Positions 40,883 to 49,636 of a stretch of DNA of 64,000 nt are shown here, one piece after another (position 1 is the first letter of the stretch; each line of letters begins with the position of its first letter). The translations under genes and the position numbers were made by a program. The stretch lies in the NCBI GenBank assembly GCA_018823135.1, contig JAHJJF010000016.1, positions 19,459-83,458 on the forward strand. Direction: 5' to 3'. The notes below the pieces were generated by a model, which saw only the letters and a list, made by a program, of their open reading frames with translations, was not told the origin of the DNA and did not search any database. Origin of the DNA: Pseudomonadota bacterium (lineage in GTDB: Bacteria > Desulfobacterota > Desulfobulbia > Desulfobulbales > CALZHT01).

Positions 40883-42607
40883 CTAGAACCGGCCGCCTGT
40901 GGTGAGGGTCGAACCGAGGTTGAGGCGGGTGGTCAGTTCTTTGCTGATTGCATCAAAGTTTCCCAGCTCGTTCTGGGATTGGCCGATTGCCCCGGAAGTT
41001 TTGGCAACAACCGCCTTCCGAAGTTCGTCCTCGAATTTCTTTGCCTGTTTAGTAAATGCCTTTGACACAACATTTTTCATGGATTCATCAAGATCGGATG
41101 AGAGCTTGATATCATAATCATCCAGGGTGCCGGTGGCGGAGCCCCAGATCGAAAGCTTTGAAATTTCAGAAAGGGCGTCAGCAAAGGCCTGAATGACCGC
41201 TCCTGATTCCGGGCTTTCGGAAGTTGTTAATTTCACCGGCTTCAATACAACATCAAAAGCGGCATTCAAGTTCCTTTGCTGGAGAGATGCGCGAATGGTA
41301 ATGTTTGCGGTGGATTGTTCCATGGCAAGGGGCAGACTCTTATTATCTGAAAGAACCACCGTATCTGTTTTCTGTCCTGTAACTGCGAGGGAAATGGTGT
41401 CTTGCGAACTGTGCGGATCAATATGATCAAGAACGCCGGCAAGGGTTAATGCCTCAATCTTTTTAAGGTTCTGCCCGGTGAAATTGAATTCCAGGGGAGA
41501 CCCGAGAATCTGTTGCTGATTGGTGATGTTTGATATTTTTCCGGAAAAGGTTCCGGAATCAGTAATAATTTCAGTCTGCAGGTGTCGAACGAGAAATTCG
41601 GGCAGGGGCTTGTTTTCATCAAAATGAATAAACACCCCTTTGCCGCGGATATTTTCCGGTTGCCTGTCTTTGTTGGAAGCAGCACCCCCTTCAAGGAGGG
41701 GCGAAAGCTTTTCATACCAGAATATGGTCTTTGTCAGATAGTTTTCCGCTTTTGGTCCAATGAGGAGATTGGTCATGTTGCCCAGGCCCTGACTGGAAAA
41801 GGTATATTTTTCCTTTAAACGCTCAAAGTCTTTTGCCGGGGCCTTGGCAATTGCATCAATGCGTTTCTGATAAGAAGAGAGGTTTGTGTCAAGAAGGGTT
41901 TGGGCGTCCTTGATGCGGGTTAAATCATTATCCAGGTCCTTTTGAATAATCTGGATATCCTTTGTCGCACCCAATATTCCGCCAAGTCCGCGGCTGGAGG
42001 ATTTGAGGTTTTTGATGCGGGTTTCATATCCTTTAAGCTTATTTTCGTCGGGAAGTTCGGTCAGGCGCTTTTTCCAGTTATCCTGTTCCGCCTTGATATC
42101 CTTTTGAAATGTTTCAGCGAGTTTGATTGAGTCAAGTTGCTCCCTGGCGAGTATTTCTTTGACATCCGGGGTGTCAAAGGCGGGCATGGAAAAAGTTTTT
42201 CCCGGGGTGTCATTGCTTTTTTTCGGGGGGCTTTTTTTGCCGGGAATCGCCCCGGAGGTTTTTCGTTGGGTATTGAGGCGCACGCCGGTCATCTGCATTG
42301 TATTAATTATGACTTTTCGAACCAGCAGAGAAGGCAGATCAAGAGACATTGTTGCGTTGCCGATTTCCACGGCGTTTTTCATGGGCTCATCAGGATTGGT
42401 GCATGCAAGTTCTTCCAGTTCAAGCCCCAGGGGAAAGAGGGAAAGATTGGCTCTTTGTACCTCAACTTTAGCTCCCAGTGCTTCGGAACCGTAACGTTCA
42501 ATGACGCTGACAATGAAGCTGTCAATCAGCAGAAACCAGGCAATTGAAATAACCAGACAGAAGCCACCAAATGCGATTAATCCCTGCCATCGAATCCATT
42601 TTTTCAT
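40883..42607 (-). CDS. TIGR03545 family envelope protein
   Basis: 574 aa from ATG 42607, which has GGAGGTTCACA upstream and overlaps the stop of the TIGR03546 gene; the frame is open to 42697. One N-terminal membrane anchor (about 10-32) is followed by a large periplasmic part resembling AsmA/DUF748-type proteins, with coiled-coil segments (about 165-300) and beta-rich ends. The family is rare, limited to bacteria with outer membranes, and usually paired with TIGR03546 as here. The AsmA-like look suggests a role in lipid or envelope traffic, which is inference. Confidence 0.85.
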   Translation of the reverse strand: MKKWIRWQGLIAFGGFCLVISIAWFLLIDSFIVSVIERYGSEALGAKVEVQRANLSLFPLGLELEELACTNPDEPMKNAVEIGNATMSLDLPSLLVRKVIINTMQMTGVRLNTQRKTSGAIPGKKSPPKKSNDTPGKTFSMPAFDTPDVKEILAREQLDSIKLAETFQKDIKAEQDNWKKRLTELPDENKLKGYETRIKNLKSSSRGLGGILGATKDIQIIQKDLDNDLTRIKDAQTLLDTNLSSYQKRIDAIAKAPAKDFERLKEKYTFSSQGLGNMTNLLIGPKAENYLTKTIFWYEKLSPLLEGGAASNKDRQPENIRGKGVFIHFDENKPLPEFLVRHLQTEIITDSGTFSGKISNITNQQQILGSPLEFNFTGQNLKKIEALTLAGVLDHIDPHSSQDTISLAVTGQKTDTVVLSDNKSLPLAMEQSTANITIRASLQQRNLNAAFDVVLKPVKLTTSESPESGAVIQAFADALSEISKLSIWGSATGTLDDYDIKLSSDLDESMKNVVSKAFTKQAKKFEDELRKAVVAKTSGAIGQSQNELGNFDAISKELTTRLNLGSTLTTGGRF

Positions 42608-43125
42608 TGTGAACCTCCGAATCCCGACAATGATTGGTAAATGGAATATACCTTGCTCGCCTTGAAAATCAGCATCATCTTTGTCTGCTGAACCCACGCA
42701 AGAAGGGTTTCGCGATATCGGATGATAAGTGCATTAAAAACGAAATAGAGCGGCACGAAGAGGATAAGTGCCAGAAGCAGGCTTCCGAAAACCAGGGTGT
42801 TGTTATAAGCGAAAAGCCTCATCAGCGTAATCCCGTAGAGTATGGTGAAAAAACCTTCAAGCGCAGGGAAAGTAAGAAATGCCTGGCCAATTTCATGAAA
42901 AAGCGGATCAAGAAGATACGCGAAACATGAAAAAACGCCCAAGCCCAGAATGAATGCTGAAAGGTTAACCCTCAGGATGAGGATGAGCAGAAGAATAAGC
43001 AGGTTGTGCAGGGAAAGAAGAGGTGTAAAGCCTGCAATCATCGCCAAGCAGAAAGCAAGACTTATCTGGCCGGGATCGGATTCGGAATTAATAATTTTTA
43101 AGAGCTTTGCTATCAGGGTCAGCAT
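42604..43125 (-). CDS. TIGR03546 family membrane protein (DUF2062-like)
   Basis: 173 aa, four or five hydrophobic helices. The SDPGQISLAFCLAMIAGFTPLLSLHNLL segment matches the DUF2062-like region of TIGR03546. It starts at ATG 43125 with a strong GGAGG, and its end overlaps the start of the TIGR03545 gene by four bases, which indicates translational coupling. The two proteins probably work as one unit in the inner membrane. Function unknown. Confidence 0.87.
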   Translation of the reverse strand: MLTLIAKLLKIINSESDPGQISLAFCLAMIAGFTPLLSLHNLLILLLILILRVNLSAFILGLGVFSCFAYLLDPLFHEIGQAFLTFPALEGFFTILYGITLMRLFAYNNTLVFGSLLLALILFVPLYFVFNALIIRYRETLLAWVQQTKMMLIFKASKVYSIYQSLSGFGGSQ

Positions 43126-43256
43126 TTTGAAACCTCCACTGGAGTCAGGGATTCGTGCCGAAGATTTCAGTGTATGAAGAGGAGCATATATATAAGCTAA
43201 CTACAAAAAGGGAAAGAAATGAAAGATTTTTCTGTGTTGGGCTGCAAAAAAGAGAA

Positions 43257-43300
43257 GCGAGATGCCGAATGAGACTGGTTCGGCATCTCGCTGTTTTTTT
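43257..43300. terminator. Strong bidirectional-looking rho-independent terminator
   Basis: GCGAGATGCCGAA (43257-43269) and TTCGGCATCTCGC (43279-43291) form a perfect 13-bp stem with a 9-base loop. Seven Ts follow on the plus strand and a T-rich tract (TTCTCTTTTTT) on the minus strand. It most probably ends the multihaem cytochrome transcript. Confidence 0.9.
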
Positions 43301-43318
43301 ACGCGGATACTACTGTTG

Positions 43319-45937
43319 TTACCTGGACTGTTCGGCGCTGCCCTGCACAAAGACTTTTGAGCCTTGTGGATGGCAGTCTTCGCAGGCGGTTTTCAATGGT
43401 TTGTAATAATTCTTATAATGGCAACCCGTGCATTTTGCCTTGACATGCAGGTTGTCAATTTGATAGCGCGAATGCACATTATGATTGAAGAGCAGATTCT
43501 TCCCCTTCCAGCCCAATGGGCTGTGACATTTTTTGCAATCTTCGCCCAGTAATTTATCATGAAAATCTTTATGGCATGCGCCACAGTCATTCTTAAAGCC
43601 TGCTAATGTTATGGGGCCCAGGGTCTTGACGCTTCTGGGATTATGGCAGTCGATACATTTAACCTGGGCGTGCCTTCCTTCAAGGGCATATTTCGTATGC
43701 CGGTCATGGTTGAAATCAGCTTTTTTGGGAGGAAAGCTTTCCACGGAATGGCATGCAAGGCAACCGGCGCCATATTCACCCTTATGCGGATCCTGATGGC
43801 AATCATCACATTTTTCATATTTCATGTCCTTGAACCGTGCAGAGCCTAACGGCGCCTTGTTATCGGGTTGCGGGTTGTGGCATTTTTTGCAGTCAACCCT
43901 GGCGTGCTTGCCTTCAAGAATATATTTTGAATTGTCGTTATGCACGAATTTAAGATTATCGCCTCCCCAGCCCTTGAAATCATGGCACTTCAGGCAGTCA
44001 TCGCCGAGTTTCTGGTTATGGGGATCTTTATGGCAGCCGATGCATTCGGATTTAAGGCCTCTGAAAAGAGCAGAAGCCAGTGGATCGGTTTTGCTGGCCG
44101 GCTTATGGCATTCGATACATTTGATTTTGGCGTGCTTGCCTTTAAGCCGGTATTTTGAATCGTAATTGTGGTCAAATTTAAGTTCATTTCCTTTCCAGTC
44201 TTTGAAATTATGGCAGGATTTGCATTCAGTGCCTTTGCCGAGATTTGATTTGTGCGGGTCTTTATGGCAGGCCGCACAATCCTGTTTCAGCCCCCGGAAA
44301 AGGGCAGCAGCCAGAGGATCTGATTGTTGCGGCGGTTTATGGCAATCAATGCATTTTGCCGTGGCATGCTTACCTTCCAGTTTGTATTTGGAATCGAGAT
44401 TATGATCAAACTTCAGTTCTTTTCCCTTCCATTCAAAGATCGTATGACAGGATTGACAGGAATCGCCGAACTGTGAGTTATGTAAATCTTTATGGCAGTT
44501 TGCACATTTGATCTTAAGTCCACGAAAGACAGCGGTGCCAAGGGGTGCGTTTTGTTTGTCCGGTTTATGACAGCCGATGCATTTGGCTTTTTCATGCTTG
44601 CCTTCCAGTTTGAATTTGGAGTCACGGTTATGGTCGAACTTTAATTCTTCACCCTGCCAGGCATTATTCGTATGGCAGGTTTCGCATTTATCCCCGAGGT
44701 TTGATTTATGCGGGTCGGTGTGGCAATCAGCGCAGCTGTCAAATTTTAATCCCATATAATATACGCCCGGATAGGCTTTTTTGCGTTTTTTCCTGTGGCA
44801 GTCGTCACATTTGATTTTTTTGTCGGCGTGTTTGCCTTCACGCTTGAACATGGCCAGGGTGTGATCAAATTTTTCCGGATCAAAGGGGATAATCGAGGAT
44901 TTTTTCAGTTTGGGATGTTCCTTATGGCAATGCCTGCACCGGCTTTCGCCAAAGGTTCCGTGAAACCCGGATTTTGCATCCAGACGTTCTTTGATAATCT
45001 TGTGGCAGGCAAGGCAGTTTTCGTCTTTCAGGTCACCGGTGTAGTCATGGCATTTAGTGCAATTTCCCTGGATTTCCTTGGTTTGATGCGCCCCGGAAAG
45101 TTCCCGCGGTCGGATGATATTGTTAAAGCCTTTTTCAAGAGAGGCCTCCTGGCCGTGTCCGAAAACCCAGAGGCCGACAACACCCAGAACAAGGGTGGTA
45201 ATCAGGAAGATTATTTCCGCTTTCATCGAGGAGCCGACTGCTTTTTTATGATACTCCTCTTCGCCTTTTCGTTGTTCCTCGGTGAAACCCATGGTCCGCA
45301 GCATTGTTTCTTCCCGCTCTTCTTCAGGAAGACTTAATGCATGATGGTGCTCAATATAGCTTTTAGGAACCCAGCCGTGAAAAATACCGCCTAAGCCGAC
45401 CCGGGTTGACGGATTAATGAAAGAGAGATAGAGATGCCCGGAAACCGAGGAAAGGGCGGCAAAAAAGAGAGAAGCATGCAGGTACCAGCTGACCAGAATT
45501 GTTCCTCGAAACCACATGAGAAAGCCGGTCAGGGCGAAGCCGAAAAAATAACCCATGACCAGGAGGCAGTTAATTTTCTGGCCGGTGTTGAATTTGCCGG
45601 CATCAGGAATTTCAATAGCTGAATTGTATAAAGACCTGAAGGAGTTAACCATCCATTTGATATCCACCAGGCCCCAGGTGAGGATTTCTTTCAGGTTGGC
45701 AAGGTGGAGTTTCGGGCCAACGAGAAGATATGATACAAGGGTTAAGGAGACCCAGGAGACCGCGGTTGTTTTATGAATATTTGTCAGAAGGTGATAGGTG
45801 GCGGCATCCATGTTGTAGAACCTGGACGCCAACAGCAGGCCACCGGAAATAAGAAGAATAAGGAAAGGCGTGCCCTGGGCCCAGTGGAGGACGATTTCAG
45901 GGATTTCAAATCTTTTAAAGCGGTTATTGTCAGACAT
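43319..45937 (-). CDS. FdnI-like cytochrome b fused to a 23-haem cytochrome c
   Basis: 872 aa. The N-terminal 190 residues are a four-helix cytochrome b of the formate dehydrogenase gamma (FdnI) type. Histidines at 18, 55, 154 and 168 sit near the positions that bind two haems b in FdnI. A second membrane anchor lies near 240-262. The periplasmic rest has 23 CXXCH motifs: four lead-in motifs, six repeats of about 75 residues with three haems each (CHKDPH, LKFDHN.DSKY, LEGKHA, PLA.ALFRGLK), and one final motif. It is predicted to oxidise quinol and feed a long periplasmic haem chain. Compared with CbcL-type quinol oxidoreductases it has the reverse domain order and many more haems. Monocistronic. 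Confidence 0.93.
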   Translation of the reverse strand: MSDNNRFKRFEIPEIVLHWAQGTPFLILLISGGLLLASRFYNMDAATYHLLTNIHKTTAVSWVSLTLVSYLLVGPKLHLANLKEILTWGLVDIKWMVNSFRSLYNSAIEIPDAGKFNTGQKINCLLVMGYFFGFALTGFLMWFRGTILVSWYLHASLFFAALSSVSGHLYLSFINPSTRVGLGGIFHGWVPKSYIEHHHALSLPEEEREETMLRTMGFTEEQRKGEEEYHKKAVGSSMKAEIIFLITTLVLGVVGLWVFGHGQEASLEKGFNNIIRPRELSGAHQTKEIQGNCTKCHDYTGDLKDENCLACHKIIKERLDAKSGFHGTFGESRCRHCHKEHPKLKKSSIIPFDPEKFDHTLAMFKREGKHADKKIKCDDCHRKKRKKAYPGVYYMGLKFDSCADCHTDPHKSNLGDKCETCHTNNAWQGEELKFDHNRDSKFKLEGKHEKAKCIGCHKPDKQNAPLGTAVFRGLKIKCANCHKDLHNSQFGDSCQSCHTIFEWKGKELKFDHNLDSKYKLEGKHATAKCIDCHKPPQQSDPLAAALFRGLKQDCAACHKDPHKSNLGKGTECKSCHNFKDWKGNELKFDHNYDSKYRLKGKHAKIKCIECHKPASKTDPLASALFRGLKSECIGCHKDPHNQKLGDDCLKCHDFKGWGGDNLKFVHNDNSKYILEGKHARVDCKKCHNPQPDNKAPLGSARFKDMKYEKCDDCHQDPHKGEYGAGCLACHSVESFPPKKADFNHDRHTKYALEGRHAQVKCIDCHNPRSVKTLGPITLAGFKNDCGACHKDFHDKLLGEDCKKCHSPLGWKGKNLLFNHNVHSRYQIDNLHVKAKCTGCHYKNYYKPLKTACEDCHPQGSKVFVQGSAEQSR

Positions 45938-46259
45938 GTTTATTAGCGAAGTTCCAAGGAGTTGAGATATATGAACGTATCGGTCTGCTGGAAAAATGAC
46001 AAAGAGGAAATATTATCATAAAGTGGGTCTCTTTGCTAATAGAAAAGGGGGCGTTAGCTTTTTGTTTAGTCATAACAGGAGGTTGAGGCGACTGTTTTGT
46101 GTGCGATGACGATGTTTGTTACTAAAAAAGTATTACCCTGTGATTGACTTGGAAAAAGGCTTTTCTTGATTTAATCTTATTGACAGGCCGGGATATACTT
46201 GCTGTAATTAAATTTGAACCCCGATTTGTTCCTCAATCCTGCCTCGGAGGGCTTGTGTC
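45938..46259. other. Divergent intergenic region with a promoter
   Basis: 322 bp between the divergent multihaem cytochrome and PilZ genes. It contains the PilZ promoter described separately. The cytochrome promoter should also be here but is not evident. Confidence 0.45.
46180..46208 (+). promoter_or_regulatory. Sigma-70-type promoter for the small PilZ gene
   Basis: TTGACA at 46180-46185, a 17-base spacer, then TGTAAT at 46203-46208, lying about 50 bases before the PilZ ATG. The -35 is perfect and the -10 matches five of six bases. Confidence 0.65.
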
Positions 46260-46649
46260 ATGGAAAAAGGGAAAGAAAATACAGACAGGCGCCGCCACAG
46301 AAGGTTTCATGCGGTTTCCGGAGTATTTGCCGTCAACGCTAAGTTTGGCCAGATTGTTGATATCAGCCGGAGTGGCCTTTCTTTTCGCTATGTTGAAAAA
46401 AAAGGCTGGCCCAAGGAGTTGTTTGAACGAGGCGTGCTTTTTGGGGACGATGATTTTTGTCTGGACAATATGCATATCAAAACCGTGTCCGATTGCGTTC
46501 TTGCAGACAGCATTACAACCACACAGGCAACAATCAGGCGTTGTGGCATCGAATTCTGTGATTTGTCAAGCCAGCAGAAGTCCGATCTGGAGTATTTTAT
46601 CTGGGCGAATACCGCAGGCGAGATGGAAATAGATTTTGAAGCGAACTGA
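46260..46649 (+). CDS. Small PilZ-domain protein
   Basis: 129 aa, a single PilZ domain and little else. The N terminus has the arginine cluster RRRHRRF providing RxxxR, followed by VDISRSGLSF (D-x-S-x-x-G), so c-di-GMP binding is expected. No YcgR-like N-terminal domain or output domain is present. Small PilZ proteins act by binding other proteins. Candidate clients are not identifiable here. It has its own sigma-70-type promoter. Confidence 0.85.
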   Translation: MEKGKENTDRRRHRRFHAVSGVFAVNAKFGQIVDISRSGLSFRYVEKKGWPKELFERGVLFGDDDFCLDNMHIKTVSDCVLADSITTTQATIRRCGIEFCDLSSQQKSDLEYFIWANTAGEMEIDFEAN

Positions 46650-46875
46650 TAATTGACGTTGTAAGCAGATCTCGTCCCGAATTTTTTGTTTCTTGATTAT
46701 CCCCAAAGCAGACCAGAAGGCATGGGATTATATATTCTAACATCATGCCGCCGGAATTCAGTAGATTGTTATGCGACAACTCGGGCATCACAGAGAGTGC
46801 TGCCCTGATAACACTGAAGTATTTCGATTTTTCAATAATTAAGAAGTCGATTGGCGGGAAGGCAGAAGTTCGAGA

Positions 46876-47694
46876 ATGAAGATGGTCATTTTGCTTTGTT
46901 TGCTGGTTCTCCTTGGTGGTATTGTTTTCGGATGCCAGCATAAAATGATCTATCACCCGCGAGGTTATCCGGGCGATGCCTCCATGGAAAGCATGGTCAG
47001 GCTTGAATATGATACCGACCAGGGAGCTCAGACATCATTTTATTATGCGGACGAGGCGCATCCGGACGTGCTTCCGGAAAAGGTCTGGATTATATTTGGT
47101 GGAAACGCCACTGTGGCCCTTGACTGGTATGGATTTGCCAAAGGCTTTTCCGCCAGGGAGTCCACGGGTTTTCTGCTCATGGAATATCCCGGCTATGGCC
47201 TCTGTGCCGGGAGGCCGTCATCAAAATCAATTCTTACGGCAACCAGACAGGCAGTTGCAAAACTTTCAGACTATCTGCAAACAGATCCTCGAACCCTTGA
47301 GGGGCGGATCTCGGTTGTCGGTCATTCCCTTGGTGCGGCAGCAGCACTTCAATATGCCGTGACAATTCCTGTAGAAAAAGTAGTGCTGATTTCTCCGTTC
47401 AGCAGCTTAAGGGACATGGCAGCTCTGGTCGTAGGAATTCCTTTAAATTATCTTTTATTTGAAAATTATGACAACCGGGCGCGGCTGAGAGAACTTTTCG
47501 ACCATACGTCTTTTCCCGATGTCGTGATTATTCATGGCACTCAGGATGAAGTGATTCCGGTCCGCATGGGGCGAGAACTCTCAGGATTGAGCAGCCGGAT
47601 TATATACAAACAGGTAGACAATTGCGGGCATAATAGTATTCTTAGCATTGCGGAAGAACGAATTTATGCGGCGATGCGATTTGCTGATCTTTAA
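46876..47694 (+). CDS. Alpha/beta-hydrolase lipoprotein
   Basis: 272 aa. A lipoprotein signal with lipobox FGC (Cys near residue 20) places it at the membrane, facing the periplasm. The hydrolase fold is complete: the oxyanion strand region IIFGGNATVALDWYG, nucleophile elbow GHSLG near 158, acidic residue in GTQDEVIP and histidine in NCGHNSI. It resembles BEM46/FrsA-like serine hydrolases. Substrate unknown. It lies 34 bp before the KDPG aldolase gene on the same strand. Confidence 0.82.
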   Translation: MKMVILLCLLVLLGGIVFGCQHKMIYHPRGYPGDASMESMVRLEYDTDQGAQTSFYYADEAHPDVLPEKVWIIFGGNATVALDWYGFAKGFSARESTGFLLMEYPGYGLCAGRPSSKSILTATRQAVAKLSDYLQTDPRTLEGRISVVGHSLGAAAALQYAVTIPVEKVVLISPFSSLRDMAALVVGIPLNYLLFENYDNRARLRELFDHTSFPDVVIIHGTQDEVIPVRMGRELSGLSSRIIYKQVDNCGHNSILSIAEERIYAAMRFADL

Positions 47695-47728
47695 ACAGTA
47701 CTAGAAGCGAAGAAAAAGCAGAGGGTTA

Positions 47729-48367
47729 ATGAAAAACATTCCAGTCATAGGTATCCTTCGGGGTGTGGAGCAGGATTTTTTCAGAGAAATCATGGCCGCG
47801 TCTTTTGAAAACGGGCTTGAGGCAATTGAAATTACAATGAACACTCCTGGGGCCGGACGCATTGTTGCGGAATGCCGCGCCCTGGTGCCGCAAGGCAAAC
47901 TTTTGGGAATGGGTACGATCCGCAGCCTGGATGAAGCAAAGGCGGCGGTTGATGCCGGTGCCATGTTTATGGTGACGCCGAATCTGGATACTGCGGTGAT
48001 TGATTTTGCGGTTTTGCAAAAAATTCCTATTGTTGCAGGTGCCTTGACTCCCACCGAGGTTTATAATGCCTGGCGGGCCGGGGCTGATCTGATAAAGGTT
48101 TTTCCCTGTGGAGCTTTGGGTGGGGCCTCTTATATCAAGGATTTGCTCGGGCCGTTTGATGACCTGCCCCTTGCGGCAGTGGGTGGCGTGACCTTTGAAA
48201 ACGTCGGTGATTTTTTCAGGGCCGGGGCAGTATCCGTCGGCGTGAGCACCGCCCTTTTCGGAAAACAGGCACTGCAGGGAAAAAATGCGGAAAATATCGG
48301 GAATAATGTCAAAAAGTTTATTGACCGTTGCCTCCAGATAAAAGATGGTTTATTATCAGCAACTTAA
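47729..48367 (+). CDS. eda: KDPG/KHG aldolase (Eda-type)
   Basis: 212 aa. Class I aldolase cleaving 2-keto-3-deoxy-6-phosphogluconate or 4-hydroxy-2-oxoglutarate. The opening IPVIGILRG and EAIEITMNTPGA are typical. The Schiff-base lysine lies in DLIKVFPCGALGG near residue 126, and GGVTFENVGDFFRAGA binds phosphate. No Entner-Doudoroff dehydratase adjoins, so the substrate may be the 4-hydroxy-2-oxoglutarate type. ATG at 47729 with GAGGG upstream. Confidence 0.9.
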   Translation: MKNIPVIGILRGVEQDFFREIMAASFENGLEAIEITMNTPGAGRIVAECRALVPQGKLLGMGTIRSLDEAKAAVDAGAMFMVTPNLDTAVIDFAVLQKIPIVAGALTPTEVYNAWRAGADLIKVFPCGALGGASYIKDLLGPFDDLPLAAVGGVTFENVGDFFRAGAVSVGVSTALFGKQALQGKNAENIGNNVKKFIDRCLQIKDGLLSAT

Positions 48368-48445
48368 TTTTTTACTCTATCCCGCAACACAGGTTCGCGG
48401 CGTCTGGCCACTTGTGTTTAAATACCTGTACTGGAGACAAAGAAG

Positions 48446-49390
48446 ATGTATAGACCGGAGATAAAGGTTATTGATTGCACTGTCAGAGATGGCGGGTTGA
48501 TGAATAAATGGCAGTTTGATAAAAAATTTGTTCGTCAGGTTTATGATGCGCTTGTTGAGGCAGGTGTCGACTATATGGAAATCGGCTATATAAGCTCGGA
48601 ATCAGCTTTTTCACGAGATGAGGTCGGGCCCTGGCGTTTCTGTGCTGAAGAGGATATTCAGACTATTCTCAAAGGTGAAGAGAAGAAAATCAAGCTCTCA
48701 GTCATGGCTGATATCGGCAGGGTTGCTCACGATGATATTCCGCCACGGTCCGAAAGCTCCCTTGATATGATCCGCGTCGCCTGTTATGTCCACCAGATTG
48801 ATGCCGCCATCGAACTGGCGCATCACTGTATGGATAAAGGCTACGAGGCGACGATCAACCTCATGGCGGTTTCCACCGTCGGGATCAGGGAACTTGAAGA
48901 AGGGTTGAGTGATCTTTCCAAAAGCCGGGTGTCGGTCATTTACCTGGTTGACAGTTTCGGGGCCTTTTACTCTGAAGACATCGATACCCTGGCCAGAAAA
49001 TATATGGAAAGTCTGCCCGGCAAGACAATCGGCATCCATACCCACAACAATCAACAACTTGCATTTGCCAATACCATTTCAGCAATTATTTCCGGAATCA
49101 ATTATCTGGATGCCACCCTGTACGGCATCGGTCGCGGCGCCGGGAACTGTCCCCTTGAGCTGCTCATCGCATTTTTGAAAAATCCGAAATTCAGGGTGCG
49201 GCCGCTTATCAAGGCCATTGAAGAGCAGATCCTTCCCTGGGAAAAGAAAATCAGCTGGGGCTATTATGTTCCGTATATGATTACCGGAACAATGAACCAG
49301 CATCCCCGAACCGCCATGGCGATCATGGAATCGGAGAATCGGGAGAATCTCGTTGAATACTACGATCAGATGACCAGCACCGCCACCTGA
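48446..49390 (+). CDS. HMGL-like (DRE-TIM) aldolase family protein
   Basis: 314 aa. TIM-barrel metal-dependent enzyme related to HMG-CoA lyase, homocitrate synthase and 4-hydroxy-2-oxovalerate aldolase. The starting motif DCTVRDGGLMN and later GIHTHNNQQLAFAN provide the metal ligands, and GIGRGAGNCPLELL closes the barrel. The DGG form near the N terminus is nearest to the 4-hydroxy-2-oxovalerate aldolase branch. No acylating dehydrogenase partner is nearby, so the reaction is uncertain. GGAG precedes the ATG. A strong terminator follows. Confidence 0.8.
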   Translation: MYRPEIKVIDCTVRDGGLMNKWQFDKKFVRQVYDALVEAGVDYMEIGYISSESAFSRDEVGPWRFCAEEDIQTILKGEEKKIKLSVMADIGRVAHDDIPPRSESSLDMIRVACYVHQIDAAIELAHHCMDKGYEATINLMAVSTVGIRELEEGLSDLSKSRVSVIYLVDSFGAFYSEDIDTLARKYMESLPGKTIGIHTHNNQQLAFANTISAIISGINYLDATLYGIGRGAGNCPLELLIAFLKNPKFRVRPLIKAIEEQILPWEKKISWGYYVPYMITGTMNQHPRTAMAIMESENRENLVEYYDQMTSTAT

Positions 49391-49419
49391 TTGCGCGGTA
49401 AACAAATCAGCAATATCAT

Positions 49420-49452
49420 GGGGTGTCCGGATTTCCGGCCACCCCTTTTTTT
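49420..49452 (+). terminator. Rho-independent terminator after the HMGL-like gene
   Basis: GGGGTG-T-CCGG, loop ATTT, CCGG-C-CACCCC, then seven Ts. It ends the 46.9-49.4 kb gene run and marks the left edge of the defence island. Confidence 0.9.
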
Positions 49453-49636
49453 GTAATTTTTTCACTGGAGTCAGGGCAGAAAATTCGCTCATGTCTGTCC
49501 CTCTATCCATTTGATGCCACAATTTCTATTGCCTCTTTCGAGCAAATGGAGTTTGTTTTGTCGGGGTGCGGTGCTGTTGCCTTTTGGATGGTGAGAAGTC
49601 TGGGAAGCCGGAGAACCTGGGGAAGATGAAATTGCG

